NCBI GenBank assembly: GCA_026705465.1
Contig: JAPPAP010000004.1
Coordinates: forward strand, 84,337-148,336
Direction: 5' to 3'
DNA: 64,000 nucleotides
Source of the DNA: a bacterium
GTDB lineage: Bacteria > Actinomycetota > Acidimicrobiia > Acidimicrobiales > Bin134
Positions 52,062 through 62,381 of the stretch are shown in pieces. How positions within the stretch are numbered: the first letter of the stretch is position 1; the number at the start of each line of letters is the position of its first letter. A program made the position numbers and the translations under genes. The notes beneath the pieces were generated by a model. It saw only the letters and a list, made by a program, of their open reading frames with translations. It was not told the origin of the DNA and did not search any database.

Positions 52062-52475
52062 ATGTTGATGCCCAAAAAGGTCAAGCACCGCAAACACCAT
52101 CGCGGCCGGACCAAGGGCGCTGCCAAGGGAGGCACCAGCGTGACCTTCGGCGAGTACGGCATCAAGGCCCTCGAGCCGGGGTGGATCACGGCGCGCCAAA
52201 TCGAGGCCACCCGTATCGCCATCACCCGGCACATCCGACGGGGTGGCAAAGTTTGGATCAACATCTTTCCCGACAAGCCAGTCACCGAGAAACCGGCGGA
52301 AACCCGTATGGGCTCGGGCAAGGGCAACCCAGAGCGCTGGGTTGCCGTGGTCAAGCCGGGCCGCATCCTGTTCGAACTGTCCTACCACGACCGCGACGTG
52401 GCCAAGACTGCCATTGAGCGGGGAATCCAGAAGCTCCCGATAAAGGCTCGATTCGTCGAGCGCCAGGAGGGCTGA
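52062..52475 (+). CDS. rplP: 50S ribosomal protein L16
   Basis: 137 residues. [19 protein letters not shown], the [26 protein letters not shown] region and [22 protein letters not shown] are typical. ATG 52062 has AGGA six bases upstream; 52068 is an alternative. The 52-base gap after rpsC is the longest in the distal S10 operon. Confidence 0.97.
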   Translation: MLMPKKVKHRKHHRGRTKGAAKGGTSVTFGEYGIKALEPGWITARQIEATRIAITRHIRRGGKVWINIFPDKPVTEKPAETRMGSGKGNPERWVAVVKPGRILFELSYHDRDVAKTAIERGIQKLPIKARFVERQEG

Positions 52476-52480
52476 TCGCC

Positions 52481-52735
52481 ATGGCTCGCAAGACAACGTG
52501 GCAGAGCCTCAGCGACGCCGATCTCATCGAACAGCTAGACGAGGCCAAAGACGAGGTGTTCAAGCTCCGCTTCCAGATCGTCACTGGCCGCCTGGACAAC
52601 ACGGCCCGTCTCAAGCAGGCCAAGAAGGAGGTGGCTCGGGCCATGACCGAGCTGCGCATGCGGGAGATCCAAGCTGCCGAGGCGCTGGAAGCCGAGGCGC
52701 TGGAAGCCGAGATGAAGGAGGCTGGCGATGGCTGA
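52481..52735 (+). CDS. rpmC: 50S ribosomal protein L29
   Basis: 84 residues, longer than the usual 65-70. Core: SLSDADLIEQLDEAKDEVFKLRFQIVTGRLDNTARLKQAKKEVARAMTELR (positions 6-56). The C-terminus is lengthened by a 15-bp tandem duplication (52676-52690 and 52691-52705) that repeats AEALE. Overlaps rpsQ by eight bases. Confidence 0.96.
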   Translation: MARKTTWQSLSDADLIEQLDEAKDEVFKLRFQIVTGRLDNTARLKQAKKEVARAMTELRMREIQAAEALEAEALEAEMKEAGDG

Positions 52736-53015
52736 CCCGACGACTGAGACGCACTCCGAAACCCGGCCCAACCGCCGCAAAGTGCGGGAAGGAATGGTGA
52801 CGTCTGTTGCCATGGACAAGACCGCGGTAGTGGTTTCCACCGATCGCGTCCGCCATCGCCGTTACAACAAGACGGTGCAGCGCACTACTCGCCTGTACGT
52901 CCACGACGAGTCCAACCAACTCGCGGTGGGCGACCGAGTGCGGGTGCAGGAAACCCGCCCTCTTTCCAAGACCAAGCGGTGGCGGCTGCTCGAAATCGTG
53001 GAGCGTGCCCGATGA
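52728..53015 (+). CDS. rpsQ: 30S ribosomal protein S17
   Basis: 95 residues. [34 protein letters not shown], and [32 protein letters not shown] 52728 lies in the end of rpmC; the stop overlaps the rplN ATG. Confidence 0.97.
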   Translation: MADPTTETHSETRPNRRKVREGMVTSVAMDKTAVVVSTDRVRHRRYNKTVQRTTRLYVHDESNQLAVGDRVRVQETRPLSKTKRWRLLEIVERAR

Positions 53016-53380
53016 TCCAACAAGAGACCCGGGTCAAGGTGGCCGACAACTCCGGCGCCAAAGAGGTGCTGTGCATTCGGGTACTGGGTTCGTCCCGGAA
53101 GCGCTACGCCACCATCGGCGACGTGTTCGTGGCCACTGTCAAGGACGCAATGCCCGGCGCTGCCGTCCGCAAGGGCGAAGTAGTGCGCTGTGTGCTGGTC
53201 CGGGCCAAGAAGGAAAGGCGCCGCAAAGACGGCTCCTATATCCGCTTCGACGAGAACGCCGCCGTGCTCATCAACGATCAGCAGCAGCCCAGAGGAACCC
53301 GCATCTTCGGTCCCGTGGGCCGAGAGCTGCGCGACAAGCGCTTCATGCGCATTGTGTCGCTTGCACCGGAGGTGTTGTAG
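53012..53380 (+). CDS. rplN: 50S ribosomal protein L14
   Basis: 122 residues, exact family length. [26 protein letters not shown] and [13 protein letters not shown] then [15 protein letters not shown]. First gene of the spc block; coupled to rpsQ by a 4-base overlap. Confidence 0.98.
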   Translation: MIQQETRVKVADNSGAKEVLCIRVLGSSRKRYATIGDVFVATVKDAMPGAAVRKGEVVRCVLVRAKKERRRKDGSYIRFDENAAVLINDQQQPRGTRIFGPVGRELRDKRFMRIVSLAPEVL

Positions 53381-53385
53381 TCGCC

Positions 53386-53694
53386 ATGAAGATCCGCAAG
53401 GGAGACCGGGTTCGTGTGCTCAGCGGGAAAGACCGCGGCAAGGAAGGCGAGGTGGTCTTCGCCTTCCCGGCCGAGGGAACGGTGATCGTGGACGGCGTGA
53501 ACATCGCTACCAAGCACCAAGGGCCTCGTCAGGGAATCATGCAGACCGGCATCATCGACAAGGAGATGCCCATCAGGATCTCCAACGTGGCGGTGATCAG
53601 CCCTGCCGACGGCCAACCCACTCGGGTGGGATACCGGTTCGACACCGATGGTCGAAAGATCCGCATCTGCCGCCGCACTGGAGTTGATCTGTAA
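53386..53694 (+). CDS. rplX: 50S ribosomal protein L24
   Basis: 102 residues. [22 protein letters not shown] is the KOW motif, followed by [16 protein letters not shown] five bases after rplN; the last base of the stop is the first base of rplE. Confidence 0.97.
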   Translation: MKIRKGDRVRVLSGKDRGKEGEVVFAFPAEGTVIVDGVNIATKHQGPRQGIMQTGIIDKEMPIRISNVAVISPADGQPTRVGYRFDTDGRKIRICRRTGVDL

Positions 53695-54260
53695 TGGCCG
53701 CCACCGCAACTGCCCCCCGATTACAAGCCTTGTATCGGGAAGAGATCCGCGACCAGCTCAAAGAGCGGTTGGAGCTGGACAACATCATGGAAGTGCCCCG
53801 CTTCGTGAAGATCGTGGTGAACATGGGCGTCGGCGAAGCCGTGGCCCAGGCCAAGCTGCTCGACGGCGCTGTGGCCGATCTGACCACCATCGCCGGCCAG
53901 CGTCCCGTCATCACTCGGGCCAAGAAGTCCATCGCCAACTTCAAGATACGCGAGGGGAACCCCATCGGCGCCAAGGTCACCCTGAGGGGTGCCCGCATGT
54001 GGGAATTCTTGGACCGCCTCATCAATCTGGCCATCCCTCGCATCCGAGACTTCCGGGGCCTCTCGCCCCGCTCCTTTGACGGGAACGGCAACTACTCCTT
54101 CGGGGTCACCGAGCAGCTCATCTTCCCCGAGGTCGACTACGACTCCATCGACACCATCAGAGGCATGGACATCACAATCGTTACCACCGCAAGAACTGAC
54201 GAGGAGGGCCAAGCACTGCTTGAGGCTTTCTCGTTCCCATTCCGAGCCGAGGGACAGTAA
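53694..54260 (+). CDS. rplE: 50S ribosomal protein L5
   Basis: 188 residues. Binds 5S r[56 protein letters not shown] and the C-terminal [20 protein letters not shown] are present. Confidence 0.98.
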   Translation: MAATATAPRLQALYREEIRDQLKERLELDNIMEVPRFVKIVVNMGVGEAVAQAKLLDGAVADLTTIAGQRPVITRAKKSIANFKIREGNPIGAKVTLRGARMWEFLDRLINLAIPRIRDFRGLSPRSFDGNGNYSFGVTEQLIFPEVDYDSIDTIRGMDITIVTTARTDEEGQALLEAFSFPFRAEGQ

Positions 54261-54264
54261 CTCA

Positions 54265-54450
54265 ATGGCAAAAAAGGCGCTTGTACAAAAGCAACAGCGA
54301 ACGCCCAAGTTCAAGGTGCGGGCCTATACCCGCTGCCGCCGCTGCGGCCGACCCCGAGCCGTGTACCGCAAGTTCGGTCTCTGCCGGGTGTGTCTGAGGG
54401 AGCTGGCTCACGCCGGTGAGATCCCCGGCCTGACCAAGGCGAGCTGGTGA
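54265..54450 (+). CDS. rpsN: 30S ribosomal protein S14, zinc-binding type
   Basis: 61 residues, the short type Z form. Zinc ligands C24, C27, C40 and C43 ([20 protein letters not shown]) are intact. The retained zinc site contrasts with the lost one in RpoC. ATG four bases after rplE. Confidence 0.97.
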   Translation: MAKKALVQKQQRTPKFKVRAYTRCRRCGRPRAVYRKFGLCRVCLRELAHAGEIPGLTKASW

Positions 54451-54462
54451 GGTGATGCAACT

Positions 54463-54867
54463 GTGACTATGACCGACCCCATCGCCGACATGTTGACCCG
54501 CATCCGCAACGCCAATACCGCTATGCGCGACGAGGTGAAGATGCCGTCTTCCAAAATGAAGGTGGCGCTGGCCGACGTGCTGAAGCAGGAGGGCTACATC
54601 AGCAACTTCGAGGTGGCCCAGGACAATGCCGGGCCCGGACAGACCCTCACCATCGACATGAAGTACTCCGACCAGCGCGAACGGGTGATCTCCGGCATCA
54701 CCCGAGTTTCCAAGCCCGGTCTGCGGGTGTACTCCAAGTCGGAAAACATCCCCCGGGTGCTGGGCGGCCTTGGGGTGGCCATCGTGTCCACCAGCAAGGG
54801 CTTGATGAGCGACCGCGAGGCTCGCCGCCGTCGCATGGGCGGCGAAGTGGTCTGCGTGGTCTGGTAG
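54463..54867 (+). CDS. rpsH: 30S ribosomal protein S8
   Basis: 134 residues from GTG 54463 (ATG 54469 gives MTDPIADML and is equally possible). [16 protein letters not shown], and the C-terminal [26 protein letters not shown] are diagnostic. In other bacteria S8 is the spc operon repressor. Confidence 0.97.
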   Translation: MTMTDPIADMLTRIRNANTAMRDEVKMPSSKMKVALADVLKQEGYISNFEVAQDNAGPGQTLTIDMKYSDQRERVISGITRVSKPGLRVYSKSENIPRVLGGLGVAIVSTSKGLMSDREARRRRMGGEVVCVVW

Positions 54868-54877
54868 GAGGCCTGCG

Positions 54878-55417
54878 GTGTCACGAGTTGGAAAGAACCC
54901 GATCCCGGTGCCCGACGGTGTCGATGTGGCCATCGACGGCGCCCACGTCACCGTCACCGGCAATCGCGGCACGCTGGAGCACGACCTTCCTGAGGTCATC
55001 TCGGCCCGGATCGAAGACGGCTTCGTAGTCGTCGATCGGACCGATGAGCAGCGCAATACCAAGGCCCTGCACGGATTGAGCCGCTCGCTGTTGGCCAACA
55101 TGGTTACCGGCGTCAGCGAGGGCTTCCGCAAAGAACTTGAGATCGTCGGGGTGGGCTACCGGGCCATCGCTCAGGGCGCGGGCAAGATCGAGTTGCAATT
55201 GGGGTTCAGCCATCCGGTGCACGTCGAGGCACCCGATGGTGTCACGTTCGAAGTGCCCAACCAGACCAGCATCCATGTGCTGGGGATCGACAAGCAGGCG
55301 GTGGGTCAAGTGGCCGCCGACATCCGAGCCATCCGCAAGCCTGAGCCCTATCGAGGCAAGGGCATTCGCTACGCGGGTGAGCGGATCATCCGCAAAGCCG
55401 GCAAGGCTGCGAAGTGA
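54878..55417 (+). CDS. rplF: 50S ribosomal protein L6
   Basis: 179 residues. SRVGKNPIPVPDGVDV, and PEPYRGKGIRYAGERIIRKAGKAAK are typical. GTG start at 54878, TAGGAGG upstream. Confidence 0.98.
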   Translation: MSRVGKNPIPVPDGVDVAIDGAHVTVTGNRGTLEHDLPEVISARIEDGFVVVDRTDEQRNTKALHGLSRSLLANMVTGVSEGFRKELEIVGVGYRAIAQGAGKIELQLGFSHPVHVEAPDGVTFEVPNQTSIHVLGIDKQAVGQVAADIRAIRKPEPYRGKGIRYAGERIIRKAGKAAK

Positions 55418-55454
55418 TTTGGGCAGGCAAGACCAGTAAGGCACGAAGAGAGAC

Positions 55455-55817
55455 ATGAGCAGCGTCAAGCACAAGCACGAGAGCCGAGCCCGGCGTCACC
55501 GGCGGGTTCGCAAGAAGATCCAGGGCACCGCTGAGCGCCCCCGCTTGGCCGTGTACCGGTCCAATCGCCACATTGTCGCCCAAGTCATCGACGACACCGC
55601 GGGCCACACCATCGTGTCGGCCTCCACCACCGAATCTGAGTTGCGATCCGGTCCCACCGGCAATGTGGCCGGGGCCGCCGCGGTCGGCAAGCTCATTGCC
55701 GAACGGGCCAAGGAGAGGAACATCACCGCGGTCGTATTCGATCGGGGCGGCTTCCGCTATCACGGGCGAGTCGCGGCCCTAGCAGATTCGGCCCGAGAAG
55801 CCGGACTGGAGTTTTAG
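55455..55817 (+). CDS. rplR: 50S ribosomal protein L18
   Basis: 120 residues. [34 protein letters not shown] and [27 protein letters not shown]. Binds 5S rRNA. A 58-base gap follows before rpsE. Confidence 0.98.
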   Translation: MSSVKHKHESRARRHRRVRKKIQGTAERPRLAVYRSNRHIVAQVIDDTAGHTIVSASTTESELRSGPTGNVAGAAAVGKLIAERAKERNITAVVFDRGGFRYHGRVAALADSAREAGLEF

Positions 55818-55875
55818 TGACGATCATCACCGCTTCCCTCAATCTCTCCCCAAATAACTCGCGGAGGAGACAGCC

Positions 55876-56469
55876 ATGACCGACACCTCAACCTCTACCC
55901 CAACGCCAACCGGCGACGGCCAGCTGCGCGACTCTCGGGTGATCAACATCAACCGGGTGGCCAAGGTGGTCAAGGGCGGACGCCGCTTCTCCTTCACCGC
56001 GCTGGTGGTGATTGGCGACGGCGCAGGACGGGTCGGTTTGGGCTACGGCAAAGCCAAAGAGGTGCCGCTGGCCATTCAGAAGGGAACCGAGGAAGCCCGG
56101 CGCAACCTGTTCCGGGTGCCGCTGGCCTCCTCCACCATCACCCATCCGGTGATTGGTGAGATGGGCGCGGGTCGGGTGCTGCTCAAGCCGGCGGCACCGG
56201 GTACTGGCGTAATTGCTGGGGGTGCCGCTCGAGCCATCCTCGAAGAAGCTGGAATCGGCGACGTGCTGTGCAAGTCGCTCGGCTCCCCCAACCACATCAA
56301 CGTGGCTCGAGCCACCATTGCCGGACTCAAGGCCCTCAAGCGGCCCGACGAGGTGGCCCGTCAGCGGGGGATTCCCGCCGATGAGTTCGTCCCCGCCGGA
56401 CTGCTTGCCGCCTACCGGGAGTCGGAGCGCACGGCTGCCGCGGCCGAAAACGAGGACGAAGAGGAGTAG
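55876..56469 (+). CDS. rpsE: 30S ribosomal protein S5
   Basis: 197 residues. [40 protein letters not shown] and [21 protein letters not shown] are the S5 double-stranded RNA-binding and C-terminal domains. Short acidic tail. CGGAGGAGA upstream of ATG. Confidence 0.98.
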   Translation: MTDTSTSTPTPTGDGQLRDSRVININRVAKVVKGGRRFSFTALVVIGDGAGRVGLGYGKAKEVPLAIQKGTEEARRNLFRVPLASSTITHPVIGEMGAGRVLLKPAAPGTGVIAGGAARAILEEAGIGDVLCKSLGSPNHINVARATIAGLKALKRPDEVARQRGIPADEFVPAGLLAAYRESERTAAAAENEDEEE

Positions 56470-56474
56470 CCGCC

Positions 56475-56660
56475 ATGGCCATAAAGGTCACCCAGACCCG
56501 ATCTCAGATCGGCACCCGACCCAAGCAGCGAGGCACGCTCCGAGCTTTGGGTCTGCGGGGCATCGGTCAGACCAACACCCTGCCAGATGCCCCTGAAATC
56601 CGGGGAATGATCGACAAGGTGTCCCACTTGATTTCTTGGGAGGAGACCGACGAGTCATGA
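56475..56660 (+). CDS. rpmD: 50S ribosomal protein L30
   Basis: 61 residues. IKVTQTRSQIGTRPKQRGTLRALGLRGIGQTN is the whole conserved core. Five bases after rpsE, overlapping rplO by four bases. Confidence 0.96.
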   Translation: MAIKVTQTRSQIGTRPKQRGTLRALGLRGIGQTNTLPDAPEIRGMIDKVSHLISWEETDES

Positions 56661-57142
56661 AAGTTCACGATCTGAAACCGGCCCCGGGCTCCCGCAAGCG
56701 ACCCCAGCGCAAGGCGCGGGGCATCGCCGGAAAGGGAGGCAAGACCGCAGGCCGGGGGACCAAGGGACAGCGGGCCCGGAGCAAGATCCCCGTCGGATTT
56801 GAAGGCGGCCAGATGCCTCTGGCCCGACGGGTGCCCAAGCTGCGAGGCTTCAAGAACCCATTCCGGGTGGAGTACCAAGCCATCAACCTCGATGTGATCG
56901 AGGCCACCGAACTGGACGAGATCACTCCTGAGGTTCTTCACCAGCGGGGGCTCTTGCACAAGGGGGCTTTGGCCAAAGTTCTGGGCCGCGGTGAGCTGAC
57001 CCGAGCCGTCACTGTCAAGGCCCACGGCTTCTCTGAGTCAGCGAAAGCGGCCATCATCGCCGCAGGCGGTAGCGTGGAGGTGTTGCCCAAACCCTTCACC
57101 GGGCGGCCACCGGCCAAGGGCAACGCCCTCACCAACCGCTAG
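56657..57142 (+). CDS. rplO: 50S ribosomal protein L15
   Basis: 161 residues. MKVHDLKPAPGSRKRPQRKARG, GKTAGRGTKGQRARS and FEGGQMPLARRVPKLRGF are typical. ATG 56657 within rpmD's stop (ATGA). Confidence 0.98.
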   Translation: MKVHDLKPAPGSRKRPQRKARGIAGKGGKTAGRGTKGQRARSKIPVGFEGGQMPLARRVPKLRGFKNPFRVEYQAINLDVIEATELDEITPEVLHQRGLLHKGALAKVLGRGELTRAVTVKAHGFSESAKAAIIAAGGSVEVLPKPFTGRPPAKGNALTNR

Positions 57143-57178
57143 CCGAAACCAGACAGGGTCGAAGGAGTAGAAGTCACC

Positions 57179-58528
57179 GTGCTCACCAGGGTTTTGAACA
57201 TGTTCCGGGTGGCCGACCTGCGGAACAAGATCCTGTTCACCCTGTCGATGCTGGTGATCTTCCGCCTCGGCGTGGCCATCCCCTCCCCCGGCGTCGACCT
57301 CGATGCCGTGGACCAGCTTCGCAATCAGGCCGATGCCGGAGGCGTTACCGGGCTATTGAACTTCTTCTCTGGCGGCGCCTTGTCGCAGTTCGCCATTTTC
57401 GCCCTCGGCATCTTCCCCTACATCACCGCATCCATCATCATGCAGGTGCTGGGCGTGGTGATCCCCCGCATCGAGCAGTGGCAGAACCAGGGTGCGGTGG
57501 GCCAGCGCAAGATCACCCAGTGGACCCGATACCTCACTATTTTCATCGCCGTCATCCAAGCCACCTCATTCTCCTTCTTGTTCCACAACGGCGGGGGCGG
57601 ACTCAGCCTCACCGGTGGCAACGCCAACCAGGCCATTGATCTGCTGCCCAACTTCACCGCCCCCCGCGTATTCCTGGTGGTGCTTACCCTCACTGCTGGC
57701 ACGGCCCTGTTGATGTGGATGGGAGAGCTCATCACCCAGAAGGGCATCGGCAATGGCATGTCGCTCATCATCTTCGCCTCGGTGGTCTCCACCATCCCCA
57801 ACCAGTTCTCATTGGTGAAAGCATCCGAGGGCTGGGGAGCGGTATTCGTCATCGCCCTCATGTATCTGGCTCTGCTGGTGGCCATCGTGTTCGTGGAAAA
57901 CGGCCAACGGCAGATCCCGGTGCAGTTCGCTAAGCGGGTGGTGGGCCGACGCATGGCCGGCGGCCAGAGCACCTACATCCCGCTGAAGGTGAACCAGTCG
58001 GGCGTCATCCCCATCATCTTCGCCAGCTCGGTTCTGTATCTGCCCATCCTGCTGGCTGCGGTGCTGCCATCCGACTCCAACCCCGATCACAACACCTGGG
58101 GGGAGAGCGTCCAGAGTTGGGTCAACACCCATTTGGGCGACCCGGCCGACACCGTGTACTTGATCATCTTTGCCCTGATGATCGTGGGGTTCGCCTACTT
58201 CTACACCGCCATCACCTTCGACCCAGTTAAGCAAGCCGACCAGATACGCAAGCAGGGTGGATTCATTCCCGGCATCCGACCCGGCCGCCAAACTGAGCGC
58301 TACCTGGGCCGCATCCTCTCACGCATCACGTTGCCTGGGGCGCTGTTTATTGCCGCGGTGGCCGTGATCCCCGCCATCGCCCTCTCCCAGTACATCCCCA
58401 GCCAAAGCGCAACCGCCTATAGCTTCAGCGGTATTTCCGTGCTCATCGCGGTCGGTGTGGCCCTGGAGACAATGAAGCAGATCGACAGCCAGCTCATGAT
58501 GAGAAATTACGAGGGCTTCCTGAAGTAA
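57179..58528 (+). CDS. secY: Protein translocase subunit SecY
   Basis: 449 residues, ten transmembrane helices. FRVADLRNKILFTLSMLVIFRLG, the plug region with LLNFFSGGALSQFAIFALGIFPYITASI, and IPLKVNQSGVIPIIFASSVL are diagnostic. GTG start with AAGGAG upstream. The stop overlaps the adk ATG by one base. Confidence 0.98.
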   Translation: MLTRVLNMFRVADLRNKILFTLSMLVIFRLGVAIPSPGVDLDAVDQLRNQADAGGVTGLLNFFSGGALSQFAIFALGIFPYITASIIMQVLGVVIPRIEQWQNQGAVGQRKITQWTRYLTIFIAVIQATSFSFLFHNGGGGLSLTGGNANQAIDLLPNFTAPRVFLVVLTLTAGTALLMWMGELITQKGIGNGMSLIIFASVVSTIPNQFSLVKASEGWGAVFVIALMYLALLVAIVFVENGQRQIPVQFAKRVVGRRMAGGQSTYIPLKVNQSGVIPIIFASSVLYLPILLAAVLPSDSNPDHNTWGESVQSWVNTHLGDPADTVYLIIFALMIVGFAYFYTAITFDPVKQADQIRKQGGFIPGIRPGRQTERYLGRILSRITLPGALFIAAVAVIPAIALSQYIPSQSATAYSFSGISVLIAVGVALETMKQIDSQLMMRNYEGFLK

Positions 58529-59085
58529 TGCCCAAAGTCTTGGTCATATTGGGCCGCCAGGGATCGGGCAAGGGAACCCAGGCTGCGCTGCTGGCTGAGC
58601 GTTACGGGGTGATCCACATTTCCACCGGCGACATGCTGCGGGCCGCTGTGGCCGCGGGCACCGAGCTCGGGCTGCGGGCCAAGGCGGTGATGGACGTCGG
58701 CAATCTCGTGGGCGATGACATCATGATCGGAATCGTGGACGAGCGGCTGTCTAGCGACGACATCCAAGCAAACGGCGTGCTGCTGGACGGCTTCCCCCGT
58801 ACCACTGCCCAGGCCGATGCTTTGGCCAGGATCTTGGGGGGCAGCGGCCCCGACCTGGCCATAAACCTCGACGTTCCCATTGCCGAGGTCACCAAGCGAA
58901 TGCTCGCTCGAGGCCGAGGTGACGACACTACCGAGGCCATCGCCCGTCGCCTCGACCTATACGAAGCTGAGACCGCTCCCCTGCTGGAGTGGTTCGAAGC
59001 ACGTGATTGCCTGTCGGTCGTCGATGGATTGGGTACGGAAGAAGAGGTGTTCGCCCGTTTGTCCCAGGTCATCGATACCAGATAG
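58528..59085 (+). CDS. adk: Adenylate kinase
   Basis: 185 residues, the short form without a zinc/beta LID insertion. P-loop GRQGSGKGTQ (9-18), LLDGFPRTTAQADAL, and a reduced LID with ARGRGDDTTEAIARRLDLY. Catalyses ATP + AMP to 2 ADP. In many actinobacteria map follows adk; here it does not. Confidence 0.97.
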   Translation: MPKVLVILGRQGSGKGTQAALLAERYGVIHISTGDMLRAAVAAGTELGLRAKAVMDVGNLVGDDIMIGIVDERLSSDDIQANGVLLDGFPRTTAQADALARILGGSGPDLAINLDVPIAEVTKRMLARGRGDDTTEAIARRLDLYEAETAPLLEWFEARDCLSVVDGLGTEEEVFARLSQVIDTR

Positions 59086-59095
59086 CATGGTGACT

Positions 59096-59134
59096 CGGCT
59101 CACGTAGTGAGCCGCTATTCGCGCGGTTCGCCGC
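59096..59134 (+). other. Two adjacent hairpins between adk and infA
   Basis: First: perfect 8-bp stem CGGCTCAC / GTGAGCCG with loop GTA (59096-59114). Second: GCGG-TTCG-CCGC, a UUCG tetraloop (59123-59134). No T-run follows. They may be an attenuator, an mRNA-processing or stabilising element in the infA leader. Confidence 0.55.
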
Positions 59135-59167
59135 ACAAGCTTGCCAAGACGTCAGGAGAGGTCGCCC

Positions 59168-59392
59168 TTGGCGAAAAACAAGGAAGACGCCATCATCATG
59201 GAAGGGACGGTTACCGAGTCTCTTCCCAATGCCATGTTCCGAGTCGAACTCGAAAACGGGCACAAGGTGCTGACCCACATCTCCGGCAAGATGCGGATGC
59301 ACTACATCAGAATCCTCCCCGGTGATCGGGTTCAAGTGGAATTGACGCCCTACGACCTCCAACGGGGTCGGATCACCTACCGATACAAATAG
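59168..59392 (+). CDS. infA: Translation initiation factor IF-1
   Basis: 74 residues. [36 protein letters not shown] and [26 protein letters not shown] match IF-1 exactly. TTG start at 59168 with AGGAGAGG six bases upstream; the GTG/ATG candidates further up are not IF-1-like. Confidence 0.97.
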   Translation: MAKNKEDAIIMEGTVTESLPNAMFRVELENGHKVLTHISGKMRMHYIRILPGDRVQVELTPYDLQRGRITYRYK

Positions 59393-59419
59393 CCAAGACG
59401 CATAAACGAAAGGCACGCC

Positions 59420-59533
59420 GTGAAAGTCCGTCCCAGCGTCAAAAAAATCTGCGACCGGTGCAGAGTCATACGCCGACACGGGCGAGTGCGGGTGATTTGC
59501 TCCAACCCCCGTCACAAGCAGAGGCAGGGCTGA
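59420..59533 (+). CDS. rpmJ: 50S ribosomal protein L36, zinc-binding type
   Basis: 37 residues from GTG 59420: [19 protein letters not shown] followed by a short basic tail. Zinc ligands C11, C14, C27 and H32 are all present, so this is the C+ form. It lies 27 bases after infA and three bases before rpsM. Confidence 0.97.
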   Translation: MKVRPSVKKICDRCRVIRRHGRVRVICSNPRHKQRQG

Positions 59534-59536
59534 GCA

Positions 59537-59917
59537 ATGGCCCGTATTGCCGGCGTTGACATTCCCCGGGAGAAGCGCACTGTGATCTCCCTGACCTACA
59601 TCTACGGCATCGGGCCGACCCTGGCCCGCCAGGTGTGCGCGGAGGCCGGCGTTGACGAGAGCACCCGTCTGCGCGACCTCACCGATGAAGAGGTAGCCCG
59701 TCTGCGCAATTTCATCGAGAGCAATCTGCGAGTGGAAGGCGACCTCCGCCGGGAGACCAGCCAAGACGTCAAGCGCAAGATGGAGATCGGGTGCTACCAG
59801 GGATTGCGCCACCGCCGGGGGCTCCCCGTGCGCGGCCAGCGCACCCACACCAATGCCCGAACCCGCAAGGGCCCGAAGAAGACCGTGGCCGGGAAGAAGA
59901 AGGTGATGAAGAAGTGA
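59537..59917 (+). CDS. rpsM: 30S ribosomal protein S13
   Basis: 126 residues. [26 protein letters not shown], and [27 protein letters not shown] with the typical Lys-rich end. First r-protein gene of the alpha block. Confidence 0.98.
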   Translation: MARIAGVDIPREKRTVISLTYIYGIGPTLARQVCAEAGVDESTRLRDLTDEEVARLRNFIESNLRVEGDLRRETSQDVKRKMEIGCYQGLRHRRGLPVRGQRTHTNARTRKGPKKTVAGKKKVMKK

Positions 59918-59939
59918 GACGGGAAAGGAACTGCCGCTA

Positions 59940-60338
59940 ATGGCCAAGCCATCAGCCGGAGGGCGTCGGCCCCGCCGTCGGGAGCGCAAAAACATCTCCT
60001 ACGGAGTGGCCCACATCAAAAGCTCTTTCAACAACACCATCGTGACCATCGCCGACCAGCAGGGGAACGTCATCTCATGGGCCTCGGCAGGCAACGTTGG
60101 ATTCAAGGGTTCCCGCAAGTCCACCCCGTTCGCCGCTCAGATGGCAGCCGAGCAAGCGGGGCGGAAGGCTATGGAGCACGGCATTCGCAAGGTAGACGTG
60201 CACGTCCGCGGACCGGGCTCGGGCCGCGAGACCGCCATCCGCTCGCTCCAAGGGGTGGGCATCGAGATCACCGGCATCAAGGACGTCACCCCCATTCCCC
60301 ACAACGGCTGCCGTCCGGCAAAGCGGCGGAGGGTTTGA
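59940..60338 (+). CDS. rpsK: 30S ribosomal protein S11
   Basis: 132 residues. [20 protein letters not shown], and [13 protein letters not shown], the conserved C-terminal platform motif (usually PPKRRRV). Twenty-two bases after rpsM. Confidence 0.98.
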   Translation: MAKPSAGGRRPRRRERKNISYGVAHIKSSFNNTIVTIADQQGNVISWASAGNVGFKGSRKSTPFAAQMAAEQAGRKAMEHGIRKVDVHVRGPGSGRETAIRSLQGVGIEITGIKDVTPIPHNGCRPAKRRRV

Positions 60339-60339
60339 C

Positions 60340-60957
60340 ATGTCTCGCTACACCGGTCCGCGATCTCGAGTATCCCGTCGCCTCGGGGTGAACGTCTGGG
60401 GCACTAAGGGAGAGACCATCGCTCTAGAACGTCGCCCCTACCCTCCGGGCGAACACGGAAGATCCCGCCGGCGGGGCAACGTCTCGGAGTATTTGCTCCA
60501 GTTGCAAGAGAAGCAGAAGGCCCGCTACACCTACGGGCTGAACGAACGCCAGTTCCGCAACATTTTCAAGGAGGCGGCCCGTCACAAGGGCGTCACCGGC
60601 GAGAATATGCTGCGGTTCTTGGAGCTGCGCCTCGACAACGTGGTGTACCGTCTCGGTTGGGGCGCCACCCGGCCCCAGGCCCGTCAACTCGTCTCTCACG
60701 GTCACATCAACGTGAACGGTCGCCGGGTTAACATTCCCAGCTACCGACTCCGCAAAGACGATGTGCTGTCACTGCGCGACAAGGCCCGGGAGATGATCGT
60801 GGTGGGGTGGAACCTCGACGTGCTCGACCGCACTCCACCAGCGTGGCTGAGCCGCAGCGACGACGGCTTCGAGGCCACGGTGCGAGACGCGCCTCTGCGC
60901 GAGCAGATCGATGTGCCGGTGAGAGAACAGCTCATCGTCGAGCTCTACAGCAAGTAG
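60340..60957 (+). CDS. rpsD: 30S ribosomal protein S4
   Basis: 205 residues. MSRYTGPRSRVSRRLG start, no N-terminal zinc-binding cysteines (C- type), and the S4 RNA-binding motif RPQARQLVSHGHINVNGRRVNIPSY. The ATG lies one base after the rpsK stop. S4 is the alpha-operon repressor in E. coli. Confidence 0.98.
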   Translation: MSRYTGPRSRVSRRLGVNVWGTKGETIALERRPYPPGEHGRSRRRGNVSEYLLQLQEKQKARYTYGLNERQFRNIFKEAARHKGVTGENMLRFLELRLDNVVYRLGWGATRPQARQLVSHGHINVNGRRVNIPSYRLRKDDVLSLRDKAREMIVVGWNLDVLDRTPPAWLSRSDDGFEATVRDAPLREQIDVPVREQLIVELYSK

Positions 60958-61035
60958 ACCGTCAGCCAAGCAAAGCGACCACAAGAACAAGTTGACCATC
61001 ACCATTCCAAGTTCAAGAACTGAGGGATCCGGACC

Positions 61036-61977
61036 ATGTTGGTAATGCAACGACCCACCGTCGAGTCGGTTACCGAGCTCGAAGACAACCGCCAGAAATT
61101 CGCCATTGGCCCGCTGGAGCCTGGCTTCGGGCATACCCTCGGAAACTCCCTGCGCCGAGCCTTGCTGTCGTCTATTCCGGGTGCCGCAGTGATCCGGGCC
61201 CGCTTCGACGACGCCCTCCACGAGTTCGACACGATCACCGGCGTGGCCGAGGACGTGACCGACATCATCTTGAACTTGAAGGATCTCGTCTTGCGGTGCC
61301 ATAGCGAGGACCCGGTCGAGCTTCGCATCGACCAGCGGGGACCTGGTGAGGTCACCGGCGCAAGCCTGTCCGTCAACCCCGACGTCGAGGTGCTCAATCC
61401 CGAACTGGTCATTGCCCGGCTGAACGACAAGGCGCGCTTGGCCATGGACGTCACTGTTTCCAAGGGACGGGGCTACGTATCCGCCGAGACCAACAAAGTG
61501 GATTCCACCATCGGCGTGATCCCCATCGACTCCATTTTCTCTCCCGTGCGCCGAGTGGCCTATAACGTTGAACCCACCCGGGTGGAGCAGTCCACGGAGT
61601 TCGACCGCCTGGTGCTGGATATCGAAACCGACAGCTCCATCACCCCTCAGGAAGCGCTGGCCTCCGCCGGCGCCACACTGCGGACTCTGGTGCAGTTGGT
61701 GGAAGAGATGAGCGACGAGCCCCAGGGTCTGAGCATGGCCGAGGCGGGTAGCGCCCCGGCCGGCGCTCCCGATTTGGATCTGCCCATCGAAGACCTAGAG
61801 CTCTCCGAGCGGCCCCGCAACTGCCTCAAGCGGGCGCAGATCAACATGATCGGCGAGCTGCTGGCCCGCACCGAAGACGAGCTGCTGGCCATCACCAACT
61901 TTGGCCAGAAGTCGCTGGACGAGGTCAACGAGAAGCTCGATGAGCGGGGCCTCGCCCTGGCCGGACCCCGCTCGTAG
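61036..61977 (+). CDS. rpoA: DNA-directed RNA polymerase subunit alpha
   Basis: 313 residues. Alpha-[34 protein letters not shown]; alpha-[35 protein letters not shown] and [13 protein letters not shown], with the DNA-contacting NCLKR box. ATG 61036 has GGATC-type weak spacing. Confidence 0.98.
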   Translation: MLVMQRPTVESVTELEDNRQKFAIGPLEPGFGHTLGNSLRRALLSSIPGAAVIRARFDDALHEFDTITGVAEDVTDIILNLKDLVLRCHSEDPVELRIDQRGPGEVTGASLSVNPDVEVLNPELVIARLNDKARLAMDVTVSKGRGYVSAETNKVDSTIGVIPIDSIFSPVRRVAYNVEPTRVEQSTEFDRLVLDIETDSSITPQEALASAGATLRTLVQLVEEMSDEPQGLSMAEAGSAPAGAPDLDLPIEDLELSERPRNCLKRAQINMIGELLARTEDELLAITNFGQKSLDEVNEKLDERGLALAGPRS

Positions 61978-61991
61978 GAGCTGGAAGCGCC

Positions 61992-62345
61992 ATGCCCGGA
62001 CCACCACGCAAAGGACGCCGCTTCGGCGGCAGCTCGCAACATCAGAAGCTGATGATGGCCAACTTGGTCGCGTCCCTGATTGCCGCCGAGGGCATCACCA
62101 CTACCGAGGCCAAGGCCAAGGCCATGCGCCCGGTGGCCGAAAAGCTGATCACCAAGGCAAAAAAGGGCGGTCGGCACAACCACCGTCAGATCTTGGCTCA
62201 GTTGGGCGACCCCGAGATCACCGACAAGCTGATGGTGGACATTGGCCCCCGCTATGCCAACCGGCCCGGTGGCTATACCCGCATCTTGAAGCTGGGACCC
62301 CGCTACGGCGACAATGCCCCCATGGCCCGCATCGAGTTGGTTTAG
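61992..62345 (+). CDS. rplQ: 50S ribosomal protein L17
   Basis: 117 residues. [23 protein letters not shown] and [25 protein letters not shown] are typical. Fourteen bases after rpoA; end of the alpha operon. Confidence 0.98.
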   Translation: MPGPPRKGRRFGGSSQHQKLMMANLVASLIAAEGITTTEAKAKAMRPVAEKLITKAKKGGRHNHRQILAQLGDPEITDKLMVDIGPRYANRPGGYTRILKLGPRYGDNAPMARIELV

Positions 62346-62381
62346 ATCAACAGGAGTGGGCAAAGGCCTCCCAAAGTAGCC

